Positions 13,068 to 22,680 of a stretch of DNA of 64,000 bases are shown piece by piece (the stretch's first letter is position 1; the number at the start of each line of letters is the position of its first letter). The stretch is from Nectonema munidae (lineage: Eukaryota > Nematomorpha > Nectonematoida > Nectonematidae). Position numbers and translations under genes: made by a program. The stretch spans positions 1,471,501-1,535,500 of the forward strand of contig JAUIRK010000993.1 in NCBI GenBank assembly GCA_030549495.1, in the 5' to 3' direction. The notes beneath the pieces were generated by a model that was given only the letters and a program-made list of their open reading frames with translations, was not told where the DNA came from and ran no database searches.

Positions 13068-13207
13068 CTAGCCGGTCCCATGGTCGTTTCGAGCGAAGGG
13101 AATTTGAATTAGCAACTCAATATACACACTACCAAGAATCCTATGTTTCGAGCGCAGCGAGAAACACTGTTTCGAGCGAAGCGAGAAACGACCACGGGAC
13201 CGGCTAG
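13068..13207. repeat. Palindromic terminal module, Helitron 5' end
   Basis: It begins CTAGCCGGTCCCATGGTCG and ends CGACCACGGGACCGGCTAG. It is the inverted equivalent of the module at 6428-6543, with an extra TTTCGAGCGAAGCG repeat. The coiled-coil reading frame starts only 58 bp beyond it. Confidence 0.85.
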
Positions 13208-13265
13208 TTATAATATAGATAGAGATTACACTTTATAAATTACCCATTTAAAAATACAAAACAAG

Positions 13266-15494
13266 ATGGAAAACTTAAGTTACTTATATTCAACATGTGT
13301 ATACTATACTTCTAGTTTAATTTTAAATATTTTTACGACTAGAAATTATGAGAGTAGATTTAATGATTGTATAGAATATATTAAAGATAGGAATATATAT
13401 ACGAGTGATGTTAATATAATAATAGAAGAAAATATAAAATCAATAATTTTAGATAAAAACAATGACAAACTGATTAATGATGATAATGCTGACAACAATG
13501 AAGAAGAATATTATGATGTAAAGGAAATTGGAGTATCATCACAAGAAGATATATTTTATGATGCTAGAGATAATGAAGCTTATTTTGTTACTCAAGATAA
13601 TTTTGCTGATGGTCAAGGTGAAGAAAATGATAATGAACAAAACAATGAAGATGATTATGATAGATTTAAGGATAAAGATTATAAAAATCATGACAATTTT
13701 TTAACAAGAGGTATCAAGAAATTTGGAAAATATATCCATAATAAATTTGAAAAATTAAATAAGAAAATGAAATTAGATGAAAATAATAAAAGTAAACTTG
13801 AAGAAACGATGAGAGAAGAACAAAAATTAGGAAAAAAGAAATCAGAATATGAAGCTAAAATATTGAAAGAATCGATTAAAAAACAAAATGAAAATGTAAA
13901 GAGGGTTTTAGAATTAGTAAAAGTACGAATCGAATTGGAAGAAAAAGAAACGAGGAAACAGAAAGAATTAGGAAAAAAGAAATCAGAATATGAAGCTAAA
14001 ATATTGAAAGAAGCGAATAAAAAACAAAATGAAAATGTAAAGAGGGTTTTAGAATTAGTAAAAGTTCGAATCGAATTGGAAGAAAAAGAAACGAGGAAAC
14101 AGAAAGAATTAGGAAAAAAGAAATCAGAATATGAAGCTAAAATATTGAAAAAATCGATTAAAAAACAAAATGAAAATGTAAAGAGGGTTTTAGAATTAGT
14201 AAAAGTACGAATCGAATTGGAAGAAAAAGAAACGAGGAAACAGAAAGAATTAGGAAAAAAGAAATCAGAATATGAAGCTAAAATATTGAAAGAAGCGAAT
14301 AAAAAACAAAATGAAAATGTAAAGAGGGTTTTAGAATTAGTAAAAGTTCGAATCGAATTGGAAGAAAAAGAAACGAGGAAACAGAAAGAATTAGGAAAAA
14401 AGAAATCAGAATATGAAGCTAAAATATTGAAAGAAGCGAATAAAAAACAAAATGAAAATGTAAAGAAGGTTTTAGAATTAGTAAAAGTACGAATCGAATT
14501 GGAAGAAAAAGAAACGAGGAAACAGAAAGAATTAGGAAAAAAGAAATCAGAATATGAAGCTAAAATATTGAAAGAATCGAATAAAAAACAAAATGAAAAT
14601 GTAAAGAGGGTTTTAGAATTAGTAAAAGTTCGAATCGAATTGGAAGAAAAAGAAACGAGGAAACAGAAAGAATTAGGAAAAAAGAAATCAGAATATGAAG
14701 CTAAAATATTGAAAGAATCGATTAAAAAACAAAATGAAAATGTAAAGAGGGTTTTAGAATTAGTAAAAGTTCGAATCGAATTGGAAGAAAAAGAAACGAG
14801 GAAACAGAAAGAATTAGGAAAAAAGAAATCAGAATATGAAGCTAAAATATTGAAAGAAGCGAATAAAAAACAAAATGAAAATGTAAAGAGGGTTTTAGAA
14901 TTAGTAAAAGTACGAATCGAATTGGAAGAAAAAGAAACGAGGAAACAGAAAGAATTAGGAAAAAAGAAATCAGAATATGAAGCTAAAATATTGAAAGAAT
15001 CGATTAAAAAACAAAATGAAAATGTAAAGAGGGTTTTAGAATTAGTAAAAGTTCGAATCGAATTGGAAGAAAAAGAAACGAGGAAACAGAAAGAATTAGG
15101 AAAAAAGAAATCAGAATATGAAGCTAAAATATTGAAAGAAGCGAATAAAAAACAAAATGAAAATGTAAAGAGGGTTTTAGAATTAGTAAAAGTACGAATC
15201 GAATTGGAAGAAAAAGAAACGAGGAAACAGAAAGAATTAGGAAAAAAGAAATCAGAATATGAAGCTAAAATATTAAAAGAAGCGAATAAAAAACAAAATG
15301 AAAAGTTAAAAAAAGATCGAAAATTAGAGAAAAAGAAAATGGAAGATGAAGAAAAAGAGAAACAAAATAGACTAAGGAGGGTTAAAAGAGCACAAGAGTT
15401 GGCTAAAAATATAATGAAGCATGAGAAGGATTTGCTCAAAAAGAAAGAAAAATTAGAAAGAGACAAAATAAAAAAACAAAATAAAATAAAATAG
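13266..15494 (+). CDS. Lys/Glu-rich helical protein with ten 47-residue repeats
   Basis: This 742-codon frame is the longest intact one in the window, and I do not recognise the protein. The ATG is in good context (A at -3, G at +4). Residues about 5-22 are hydrophobic and aromatic and could be a signal anchor. Residues about 65-135 are rich in Asp, Glu and Asn. Residues 140-187 are basic. From residue about 188 to 680 a 47-residue unit (LGKKKSEYEAKILKE ... NVKRVLELVKVRIELEEKE) is repeated ten times plus a partial copy, followed by a diverged Lys/Glu tail. The composition predicts a long coiled coil or single alpha helix. It lies outside the Helitron's 5' end and points away from RepHel, so the Helitron end may be its promoter. 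It could be transposon cargo, a host gene or a foreign gene. No intron is needed to read it. Function unknown. Confidence 0.6.
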   Translation: MENLSYLYSTCVYYTSSLILNIFTTRNYESRFNDCIEYIKDRNIYTSDVNIIIEENIKSIILDKNNDKLINDDNADNNEEEYYDVKEIGVSSQEDIFYDARDNEAYFVTQDNFADGQGEENDNEQNNEDDYDRFKDKDYKNHDNFLTRGIKKFGKYIHNKFEKLNKKMKLDENNKSKLEETMREEQKLGKKKSEYEAKILKESIKKQNENVKRVLELVKVRIELEEKETRKQKELGKKKSEYEAKILKEANKKQNENVKRVLELVKVRIELEEKETRKQKELGKKKSEYEAKILKKSIKKQNENVKRVLELVKVRIELEEKETRKQKELGKKKSEYEAKILKEANKKQNENVKRVLELVKVRIELEEKETRKQKELGKKKSEYEAKILKEANKKQNENVKKVLELVKVRIELEEKETRKQKELGKKKSEYEAKILKESNKKQNENVKRVLELVKVRIELEEKETRKQKELGKKKSEYEAKILKESIKKQNENVKRVLELVKVRIELEEKETRKQKELGKKKSEYEAKILKEANKKQNENVKRVLELVKVRIELEEKETRKQKELGKKKSEYEAKILKESIKKQNENVKRVLELVKVRIELEEKETRKQKELGKKKSEYEAKILKEANKKQNENVKRVLELVKVRIELEEKETRKQKELGKKKSEYEAKILKEANKKQNEKLKKDRKLEKKKMEDEEKEKQNRLRRVKRAQELAKNIMKHEKDLLKKKEKLERDKIKKQNKIK
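13827..15300 (+). repeat. 141-bp in-frame tandem repeat, 10 full units
   Basis: Units start at 13827 and every 141 bp to 15237. They are nearly identical. Differences cluster at two places: the codons for the pair after ILKE (SI, AN or SN), and AAAGTA versus AAAGTT before CGAATCGAATTGG. The second site alternates almost regularly, pointing to a 282-bp higher-order unit and recent expansion or homogenisation. Confidence 0.95.
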
Positions 15495-16284
15495 ATGAAA
15501 AAATAAGAATACAAATTGAAAACAAAGTAAAAAATGAAAATAAAAAGGTAAAAAAGAACCAAATTTGGGGAAAAAAGAGTACAAAATTAAAGTGATAAAA
15601 ATAAATAAAAGTTGATGAAGTAACTGATAAATATTTGAGTGATCTACGATTCGTCTTCTACTTTTCTCATAAGAGAGCATCGACAAGGAAGGATTGAAGA
15701 TGAAAGAACATCTGTGACGACGCCTTTATCATACCCTCATGCATTTATCGTGTAAGTTTATGCTAAGGTTATCGTGGATATATATTTATCTGCTCACAGA
15801 TGTTCTTTCCTAAACCTCCATTGACGATGCTCACGTTTGAAGACAGAAGAAGGGGATCGTGGTTGATCGAAATATTTCTTGTTAGTTTTTCGCTAAGAAA
15901 ATACAGACGGGTCGGAAATTTAGGTTTTATATTTTCAATTTCAGGTGATTGATATGGCGAAGTCGGTACTTTTCATATTTGAAGAAAAACGGTCCTGTAC
16001 CTTACGGTCTTTGTCAAGAAGCTTAAATAGAAAAACGAAACAAAATATATTGTGTATATGTGTATAATGTGATTGAACGTTAAAGAAATGCGATAAAAGT
16101 AAAGGTCATATGTGATTGGCAAAAGAGGAAAGAAATAAAGAAATGAAAAGGAAATATATTGTATGTTTGGGGAATGTGATCAAATGGAGTTAAATGTAAT
16201 TAAAATATGATACGAACTTGACAAAGGGAAAAGAAATAAAAGGGGAAAGGCAATAAAGTAAAGAGAATGGGGGAATTTGCCTCT
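15495..16284. other. 3' flank of the repeat-protein gene; no other gene seen
   Basis: Just after the TAG stop the A-rich, Lys/Glu-like composition continues for about 100 bp, as if the original frame had been longer. A large imperfect hairpin follows at 15647-15859. Nothing else could be supported. Confidence 0.5.
15647..15859. repeat. Imperfect hairpin with roughly 65-70-bp arms
   Basis: The left arm contains AGAGCATCGACAAGG and GAAAGAACATCTGTGA. The right arm carries the complement as TCACAGATGTTCTTTC and TTGACGATGCTCACG, with a spacer of about 80 bp. It could be a foldback element or a structured transcript end. Confidence 0.7.
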
Positions 16285-16448
16285 GTTCTGTGTTTTGTGT
16301 GGTGAGAAATGTTTCAATATTGTAAGGGGGTGAATCTTACTATAGTTGGTCTCATGGATTCACCAATGTAGCAATCGTTGCAGAGAATCTTTTACACTTC
16401 ATTACCTTACACACATTGAAACATTTCTCACCACACAACACACAGAAC
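16285..16448. repeat. Second hairpin, about 40-bp arms
   Basis: The left arm has GTTCTGTGTTTTGTGTGG then TGAGAAATGTTTCAAT and TGTAAG. The right arm has CTTACACACATTGAAAC then ATTTCTCACCACACAAC and ACAGAAC. The loop of about 80 bp is unrelated to that of the first hairpin. Confidence 0.8.
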
Positions 16449-16591
16449 AAAGGTCGAAAATTTGAAGTAAATAATAAATTTGCTTTTGAAAAGTCGTGTT
16501 TTTTAAATACTCACTTTCTGTGTATTATTTTGTTTTCAATTTCAAGTATAGTTAAAGCAATTAAAGACTGAGGGGAGGGGAGGCGAGAAAG

Positions 16592-16677
16592 CAGGCGACA
16601 ACGAGTGTGAGTTCTGGCTCACATGACACCCCCGCCTTTGAGCGGATAATACCTTGTTGGGGGACCTGTAATCCAGA
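16592..16677 (+). repeat. Module Q', inverted partner of 7305-7392
   Basis: It reads CAGGCGACAACGAGTGTGAG, then TTCTGGCTCACATGACA, CCCCCGCCTTTGAGCGG and GGGGGACCTGTAATCC, the same order as the left copy read on its minus strand. In both copies it lies downstream of a gene pointing toward it. Similarity stops abruptly on the outer side. Confidence 0.75.
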
Positions 16678-16679
16678 GT

Positions 16680-17390
16680 CAGTATAGACAAATGACTTTT
16701 AACAGACACAGATGTAATAGATAAATTTCAGCTTAATCTGATTAAAAACTATGCCATTCGAGTTTGTGTCGCAGTTAGATTTTTTTAAGTTCCGGCAGTT
16801 GACCTACAATCCTAAATGGTATCACTGATAAAATAAATAGTAATTTAACTATTTCATCAGTAAATTAAAGTAGTAAAATTTGATTTTACCATTTTTATGG
16901 TTTGCTTTTTTGCTATTAAAATAATTTATTAAAAATTTGATTTTAACCATCTGCGTTGTTGAGTAGGAGAAGTCTATAGCATTCATATAGATATTAAAAT
17001 TCAGCGTTCTGGAATTTATTCGCGTCAGAGAGCATAGAGTGCAGTCACTGAGAGAAAATGGTGAGGAAATAGCAAAGACAAGACAGTTGAAGACACAAAT
17101 GTGCAGAGACGTGACAAGTTCAGAAGAAGGAAAATTGTTAGTGTAGTGTTGATTTTTTCATTTGTAAAGTCTTCAATCGTAAATCCTAGTCTTGTTATAT
17201 TTTAGCTACAAAATTCAATATTTTTATCATTTCCACGTTTTCTAAAATAGTATTGATAATATAAACAGCTAATAAGAATCATATGGTGTACTATTCTTTT
17301 CTGAGATGGTTGTTTTATTTTCTTTATCTCATGTAATAAAAATTTTGAACCTATACATACATTGAAACTTGTCTAAGTGGACCTTTGCTT
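16680..17390. other. AT-rich spacer, no gene recognised
   Basis: No domain-bearing frame or repeat was found between module Q' and the TIR element that starts at about 17391. Confidence 0.5.
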
Positions 17391-19432
17391 ACACTCATAA
17401 AAAAACTAGTGAATTTACTAACTCTAAAGATTAGAAACTAGTAAAAACATCTTTTACTAGTTTGTTAGTAATATACAGTACATGTGAGAATATCTGGTGT
17501 GACGTTTTGAGTAAATCTCATATACGATTTCTAAGAAAACATGAGATGATAATTTCACTTCACATACAACTTTGATAAGTATTAGTGGTGTCTTCTTAAC
17601 ACATGGAAGCAATTGTATTACATTATAGTGCACTTTGTCTTGTGCAGGACAGTATTACAGTATCGCTTTCGTTTATAGTATATGCTGCCTTCTCATATTC
17701 TTATCATATGCCATGGGAAAATCACGCTCTCTCATCTTCTTATCATATGCCATGGGTAAATCACACGTGTGGGATGTAAGTTCTAATTTTTTTCTTTCAA
17801 ATAAAAGCACTCTAATTCTTAGATAATCTTAACTGGTTTAACTCATGACGGTCAAAAACCAATAATACTTAAACTAAAAAAATTAAACTTAAAATATTAA
17901 AGTTTAAAGAATAAACTATAAAAAAAATATAAAGAAAGTTTGCTCCCGGAAGAATTAGTTAAAGTAAAATTCATGGTTATTTAACTTTGAAATTCATTTT
18001 TATTTTAAGACATACTGGAGAGAGAAATTAAAATTCAAATTCGGCAACGAAAGAAAGAGCAACGAAAAAGATTTGAAAGAAGTAAAAAGTAGAAAGCGTT
18101 CAGTGTCGATATCTGAAGAGAAAACAACAAAGTCTATTCGTGAATGGGGCTTGGACTATTACTTACCTGAATTACCTCATTCAGAAGATTTGCTCTCAAT
18201 AGAAGTTCATACTGAATGGCTAAAACGGGAGTATTATAAAGTGGAACAAAAAAATGAAGAAATTGTAACTCTTAAAATGAACATTACATTTCCATTTAGA
18301 CGTAATGAAATTATTGAAAATAAAAAGAAAATATCTGAAATTTTGATCAAATATCCTTATTTGAAGTCCTACACACAGGTAAAATTTAAATATATTTAGT
18401 TTAATATATGTATTTTATTTAAATTATAGATTTTGTTAGAGTTTCAAAGATTAAAACCCCAAGTTCTGAACAATTCAGATGGAAGTGTGCATTTTTTTAC
18501 AAGACTCGATAAATATGTTGACCCAATTTTAATTTTTTGCCTGAAAAAAGAAAAAATGAATTCTACGTGAAGCTTGAAAGAGAAATTGAGATGGAGAAAA
18601 ATTTGGAGTTGCGAAAAAGTATACGATGTTAAAAACTTTTGTTATTAAAACAATTTATTTTTTTTATTTAGGATATAAAAGATATTATGCTATTTTGTGC
18701 ATGAGCACAATGTTCCGAGAAAATATTGAAAGTGTTTTGTGTTTTGAAGAAGAAAAATCTGGTGTTTTTCAGATGATGATAAAGAAAAGTATTTTCTCAG
18801 AAGAAAGAAATGCTTTTGCACTCAGAATAGAAGACGTATTTATTTTCAATTCCAATAACTTTGCCGTACTGTTTTATGGATGTTTTTGTTCCTTTTACTG
18901 CTTCAATCTTAATTATCCTCCTCAACTCAAAAAAATTATCTACAATTTGAAAGACTCCGAAAATATTGATAAAAATATTTTGAATGTTTCTTTTTTAATA
19001 AATAAAAAATTTTGAATTTCTCTATAATTTTTTATCTTATTATTAATAAAATACTACCAAAGCTTTTGTTTATTTGAGGATATATATGATTGGTTTTTTA
19101 TTTATTTAATATTTTTGAAAATAATTATATACAATAAATTAATAAAAGATAACTAAATTTCATTTCAGGATGGTAATATTCTTTAAATGTTACTAATTTT
19201 GTAGTAAAAACACTATTTATTGATCAAAAAATATAGTAAATATAACTACTTTTTGAGTAAAAATACTTAAAGTAACTTTGAAAGAGTCAAGTAAATATTA
19301 CTAACTTAATAGTAAAAATACTTCCAAATCACTAGAAAAAAATAGTAAATTATACTAATTAATGAGTGATTTTATGGACAGTAAATTTACTTGTATTTTC
19401 TAGTAACCGTTACTAGTTTTTTTATGAGTGTA
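17391..19432 (+). mobile_element. TIR-bounded element carrying a SAMD3-like gene
   Basis: The ends are inverted: ACACTCATAAAAAAACTAG at the left, and the same word in complement (CTAGTTTTTTTATGAGTGT) at the right. Subterminal regions on both sides are full of small TTACTAGTAA-type palindromes. The 2.0-kb interior contains a spliced SAMD3-like gene. Target duplications are not clear. A related end occurs at 44,098-44,510. The element type is not one I can place in a named superfamily. Confidence 0.65.
18010..19015 (+). pseudogene. SAMD3-like protein, C-terminal half, with two small introns
   Basis: Exon one (18010-18378) encodes YWREKLKFKF, then a region with LPELPHSEDL, EWLKREYYK, ITFPFRRNEII and ILIKYPYLKSYTQ. 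A 51-bp GT-AG intron (18379-18429) leads in frame to LLEFQRLKP and RLDKYVDPI. A second short intron (about 18618-18671) leads to YKRYYAILC and finally FYCFNLNYPPQLKK. This order matches the C-terminal part of proteins annotated as sterile alpha motif domain-containing 3-like, found in many fish and invertebrate copies; no SAM domain is seen here. An acceptor (TTTTAAG) just before exon one suggests more exons upstream. One frame change lies in an A-rich run near 18545-18560, so the copy is probably broken. It sits wholly inside the TIR element at 17391-19432. Confidence 0.7.
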
Positions 19433-20039
19433 TAATAGTTGAGTAGCCCTATTATATTTTTACCTTTGTCAATTACTGCAGTAGGAAGCCAAGATATTAC
19501 GTCGATATAAATGGCATCGCCGGCTTAGCCTCTTATAGGCCCTAGGCACTTTAGACTTTGGTGCCCCATATTATGTAATCAAAATATAAAAATAATAATT
19601 TTATTCATCAAAAATAAACATTAAAAAAGAAGACAATGTTTTTTTTGCTTACTTTTACTTACTTTTGAAAGAATTTCTTCTGATTTTTTAACTGCAGAGT
19701 CTTTGATCAGATCCTCAAAATTGATTTTACTTAAGACTTCTGCCTCTATACGATATGAAATTAAACAAACTTTATTTGGCAATGTGTAATGATGACTTTG
19801 AAATAGTAAATCAAGTAGGAGCACATCAAAAAACATAACCTATATATATTATTGGTCACTTATAAAATGACCTAAGGAATATAGATACAAATTTACATTT
19901 TTAGAAAGATGAAGATAAGTTATCTATTGTGTTAGTTGTCCTTTTAAAATAATTTTTTGTTGAGGATGACAATGTAAAAGCTACTAAAATTGTTGCTGAT
20001 ATTAACAGTTACAATTCAAGGTATTAGTAAACACACGTT
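19433..20039. other. Spacer with a possible hAT-like scrap
   Basis: A GC-richer scrap near 19500-19575 (GGCATCGCCGGCTTAGCC, TTTGGTGCCCC) resembles the outer part of some hAT elements. Nothing else could be supported. Confidence 0.35.
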
Positions 20040-20348
20040 TAATTGGTGATTTAAACAAATTTTATTGCGTCTCGTCGAAGTATTAGTTAGTAATCACAAA
20101 TATAATTTGTGAATAAAACAAATTTGGTTGTGTCTGTTACAAATGGGAGTAATAGTAATTACAAGTTAAACCTCTGTACTTAACAGATTTGTTTGTATAA
20201 GTCACAAATTAAACGAACAGTATTAACAAATAAAAACTTGTAAGTCTGACAAATATATCAGTAGTAATTACTAATCAATTAGTGGTTTTTTGGAAAGAGA
20301 TAATCACAAGTTATATTCGTAATCATAACAAACTTTTTTTCTCAGTGC
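20040..20348. mobile_element. One-ended TIR element remnant with small palindromes
   Basis: The stretch is built of short forms of TTACAAAT and AGTAATTAC, and ends with AAACTTTTTTTCTCAGTGC, like one terminus of a palindrome-rich TIR element. The other end was not found. It abuts a piggyBac remnant. Confidence 0.4.
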
Positions 20349-20379
20349 GGCAAGTAATGGAAGACTTGCAATTTTGTAT

Positions 20380-21600
20380 AGAATCTAGCTGTTTATCAGA
20401 GAAAGATCAATTATGTTGTAGAAAACATGCTTTGGCCATCTACTACTGCAAGTTTTGAGCGAATAGAGTCTTGTCATTTGATCCAAAACGTCAAAGCAAA
20501 CTTTATTTTTATTATAAAACAGTCCACTTTCAGGTTTCTTTTTCGTATTTTGATCTAACGAAATGTGAACATCTGGGTGTAATGTGGTAAGAAGATTTAC
20601 TATTTTTGACTTTTCAGCCCAATATTAAGTCAAAGTCACAAAAAATTCTCCTTGGATCTCAAAATAATAGGTTCGTTCAATTGTTTTTTTTTCATTTATA
20701 TTTTTGGCATCTCTTTCCTATGTTGTCGAATTGTTTCAATTAGACTGCACTCTTGTTCAGCAAACGTTAAACAAAGATCAAAAGAAGTGGAAAAATTATC
20801 ACAACAAACATTATATTCTTTTTTTGAAAAAGGGTTTCATATGTTTTAAGACGACGTTTGTTGGTTGAACCAAAACTATCTTAAATAAACCATATCTGGT
20901 ATATTTTGCATGTATTGTATAAATTTACATCGAGCTTTGCAAGGTAATAATTGTTCATCTACAGTAAGATAAGGTTATGGAATAAAAGCTTTTTGACAGT
21001 AGTTTTCAATAAATGTTTTCCACAATGGTGATGCTAAACAGAATTTATCTTGCTTCAAATTTCTTCTTCTTTGGGATTTTACATGAAAGCGTAAATTTTC
21101 CATTAGATCTAAAATTCTATCGTAAGGCATATTTTATTTCTCCTCCTACTGTACCACGTGCAAATATTAGTCCAAGAAATTTCTCAAATAAAGTAACAAA
21201 CCAATTTTTTTCATTGTAAATTTTATCTTGTTCATTTGTACACATTTGAATACTTTGGATCATAAAATCTTTGAAAAAAACTTTGAAAGAAGAAAGAGTA
21301 CTATCTTGAATAACCCGACTGATTGCGAAAGTATAGGAGCAGATTGAAAATTCACAACAGCTTTGGAAAAAACCCCGTACAGATGGTGTAATGACGTTAC
21401 GTATCCAAAAAGAGCGATCTTTACTACACGGCAAATGCTTGGTAAGATGTAAACTTTCATTTTCATTATCTCCATCGCTTGTTTCTAAAGAATAAATATA
21501 CTTTGCTATATATCTTCACTCTCAATGCTATCCAAATTCTCTTCATCTGATAAGTCAGAATCAATTTCTCTAAGATTCTTAAAAATTACATGGCACAAAA
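20380..21600 (-). pseudogene. piggyBac-like transposase remnant
   Basis: Read on the minus strand in changing frames, the pieces follow the order of a piggyBac transposase: EKFLGLIFARGTVGG (about 21190-21130), the catalytic-core start LTVDEQLLPCKARCKFIQYM (about 20970-20910), then YNVCCDNF and LIETIRQHRKEMPK (about 20810-20710) and, further downstream, an ILLGSQNNR-like stretch. In piggyBac the TVDEQ aspartate is one of three catalytic acids. Many stops and frame changes are present, and terminal inverted repeats were not found. Confidence 0.7.
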
Positions 21601-21639
21601 GGGAAAAGGTAGTGAAACGAAAAAGGTCCGAAAATCAAA

Positions 21640-21745
21640 CGGTTTTCGGGCATTTTAGTTTTCAGGCGTTTTGGTTTTCGCACCTTTTTTGTTTTGGGGC
21701 TTTTTGGTTTCGTGTGCTTTGATTTTCGGGCGTTTTGACTATGAA
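21640..21745. repeat. 16-17-bp minisatellite, about six copies
   Basis: Degenerate copies of a TTTTCGGGCGTTTTGG unit follow one another, for example TTTTCAGGCGTTTTGG and TTTTCGCACCTTTTTTG. Confidence 0.7.
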
Positions 21746-22614
21746 TCCTCTTTTTTACTATAAGTTTGCCGCCTTGGGTAGAAAACTACTAAATTTCAAC
21801 ACTAAATCTCTATTCTATTTTTTTCCCATTAAAACTTAGTTTTATTATTTTCTCTTTTAAAGTCATCTTGCTCATCCATTTTAACCAACTATTTTTTTCC
21901 TATATTTTAATGCTATTTTAAGTTTTTTTTCCAAAAAGTTTAATGTGCACTTTTTTTTATAAATATTTTCACATTCCTCTTTTTCATATTATTTTCACCA
22001 GAAAGAAATAAAATTAAAAAAAATTTTTTTTTTTAAAATTGAAGGTGGTCGGCAGTGACTGAATTTTAGAAAAATTTCTAATTGATCCAATTTTCTAACT
22101 TAATAAATCATCTTAAAGGAAATATTATACAGAATACAAAATTGATAAAAGTTTAAACTTTTGATTTTATACAAGTCACTTTCTTACACCTTTGAATTTG
22201 AAAAAACTGCTAATATGAGCCCAAAAAAATTAAATAAATTGTTCGAATCATTTCAAACAAATAACATGTGTGTGATCAGAGTATTAAACTCTATCAGAAT
22301 TAATTTTTTAATTTTCCAATTTTTGATTTTTTGAATCTCTTTCGTGGCCTGAAACAATATATAATTTCACATATACTCATACGAATATTTTTTAAATCTT
22401 TTTTTTAATTTTAATGTTTTATTTAATATTTTTGCATTATTTATAAATTATTGCTATTTTCTTTTATTTACATTTATTTAAATGAGCTATAGTTTATAGG
22501 ATTTCCTACGCAAGTACTTTGATTAATTTTACATCCCATTTTTGAATAAGTTTACTGAAATTTCAAAAAAACTTTAAAAGTTCAACAAATTATTAATTTG
22601 CGATTTCAGAATGT
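21746..22614. other. AT-rich spacer, no gene recognised
   Basis: I see nothing beyond AT-rich sequence and homopolymer runs here. Confidence 0.5.
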
Positions 22615-22680
22615 ATATTGTCCAGAGGCGGAATTTCCTTTAGACCGAATTGTCTCAAAGACGAATTGTCCCTAAAAAAG
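22615..22680. repeat. CGAATTGTC-type repeat, copy
   Basis: Contains CCAGAGGCGGAATT, GACCGAATTGTCTC and GACGAATTGTCCC in tandem, matching the dispersed family. Confidence 0.55.

Larger units (their letters stand above)
6428..13207 (-). mobile_element. Helitron/Helentron-like rolling-circle transposon, broken
   Basis: The 6.8-kb span begins CTAGCCGGTCCCGTGGTCG and ends with the complementary order CCGGCTAG. Between these lies a RepHel coding region on the minus strand. On that strand the 3' end is at 6428 (CTAG followed by T, as usual for Helitron insertion) and the 5' end near 13207. Both ends hold the same roughly 116-140-bp palindromic module plus CCAAT-rich repeats, which is not typical of classical Helitrons and is nearer to Helentrons, whose ends carry palindromes and tandem repeats. 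No endonuclease domain was seen. The coding region has several breaks, so the copy is probably not autonomous. Confidence 0.75.

Noticed and set aside
13827-15300. CRISPR-like array
   Set aside because: Units are contiguous, 141 bp, in frame and without spacers, in an animal-type genome.
13688-15562. 624-codon minus-strand open frame
   Set aside because: It is the antisense shadow of the 141-bp in-frame repeat: the AT-rich, Lys/Glu-coding repeat leaves the opposite strand free of stops and gives a Phe/Ser-rich translation.
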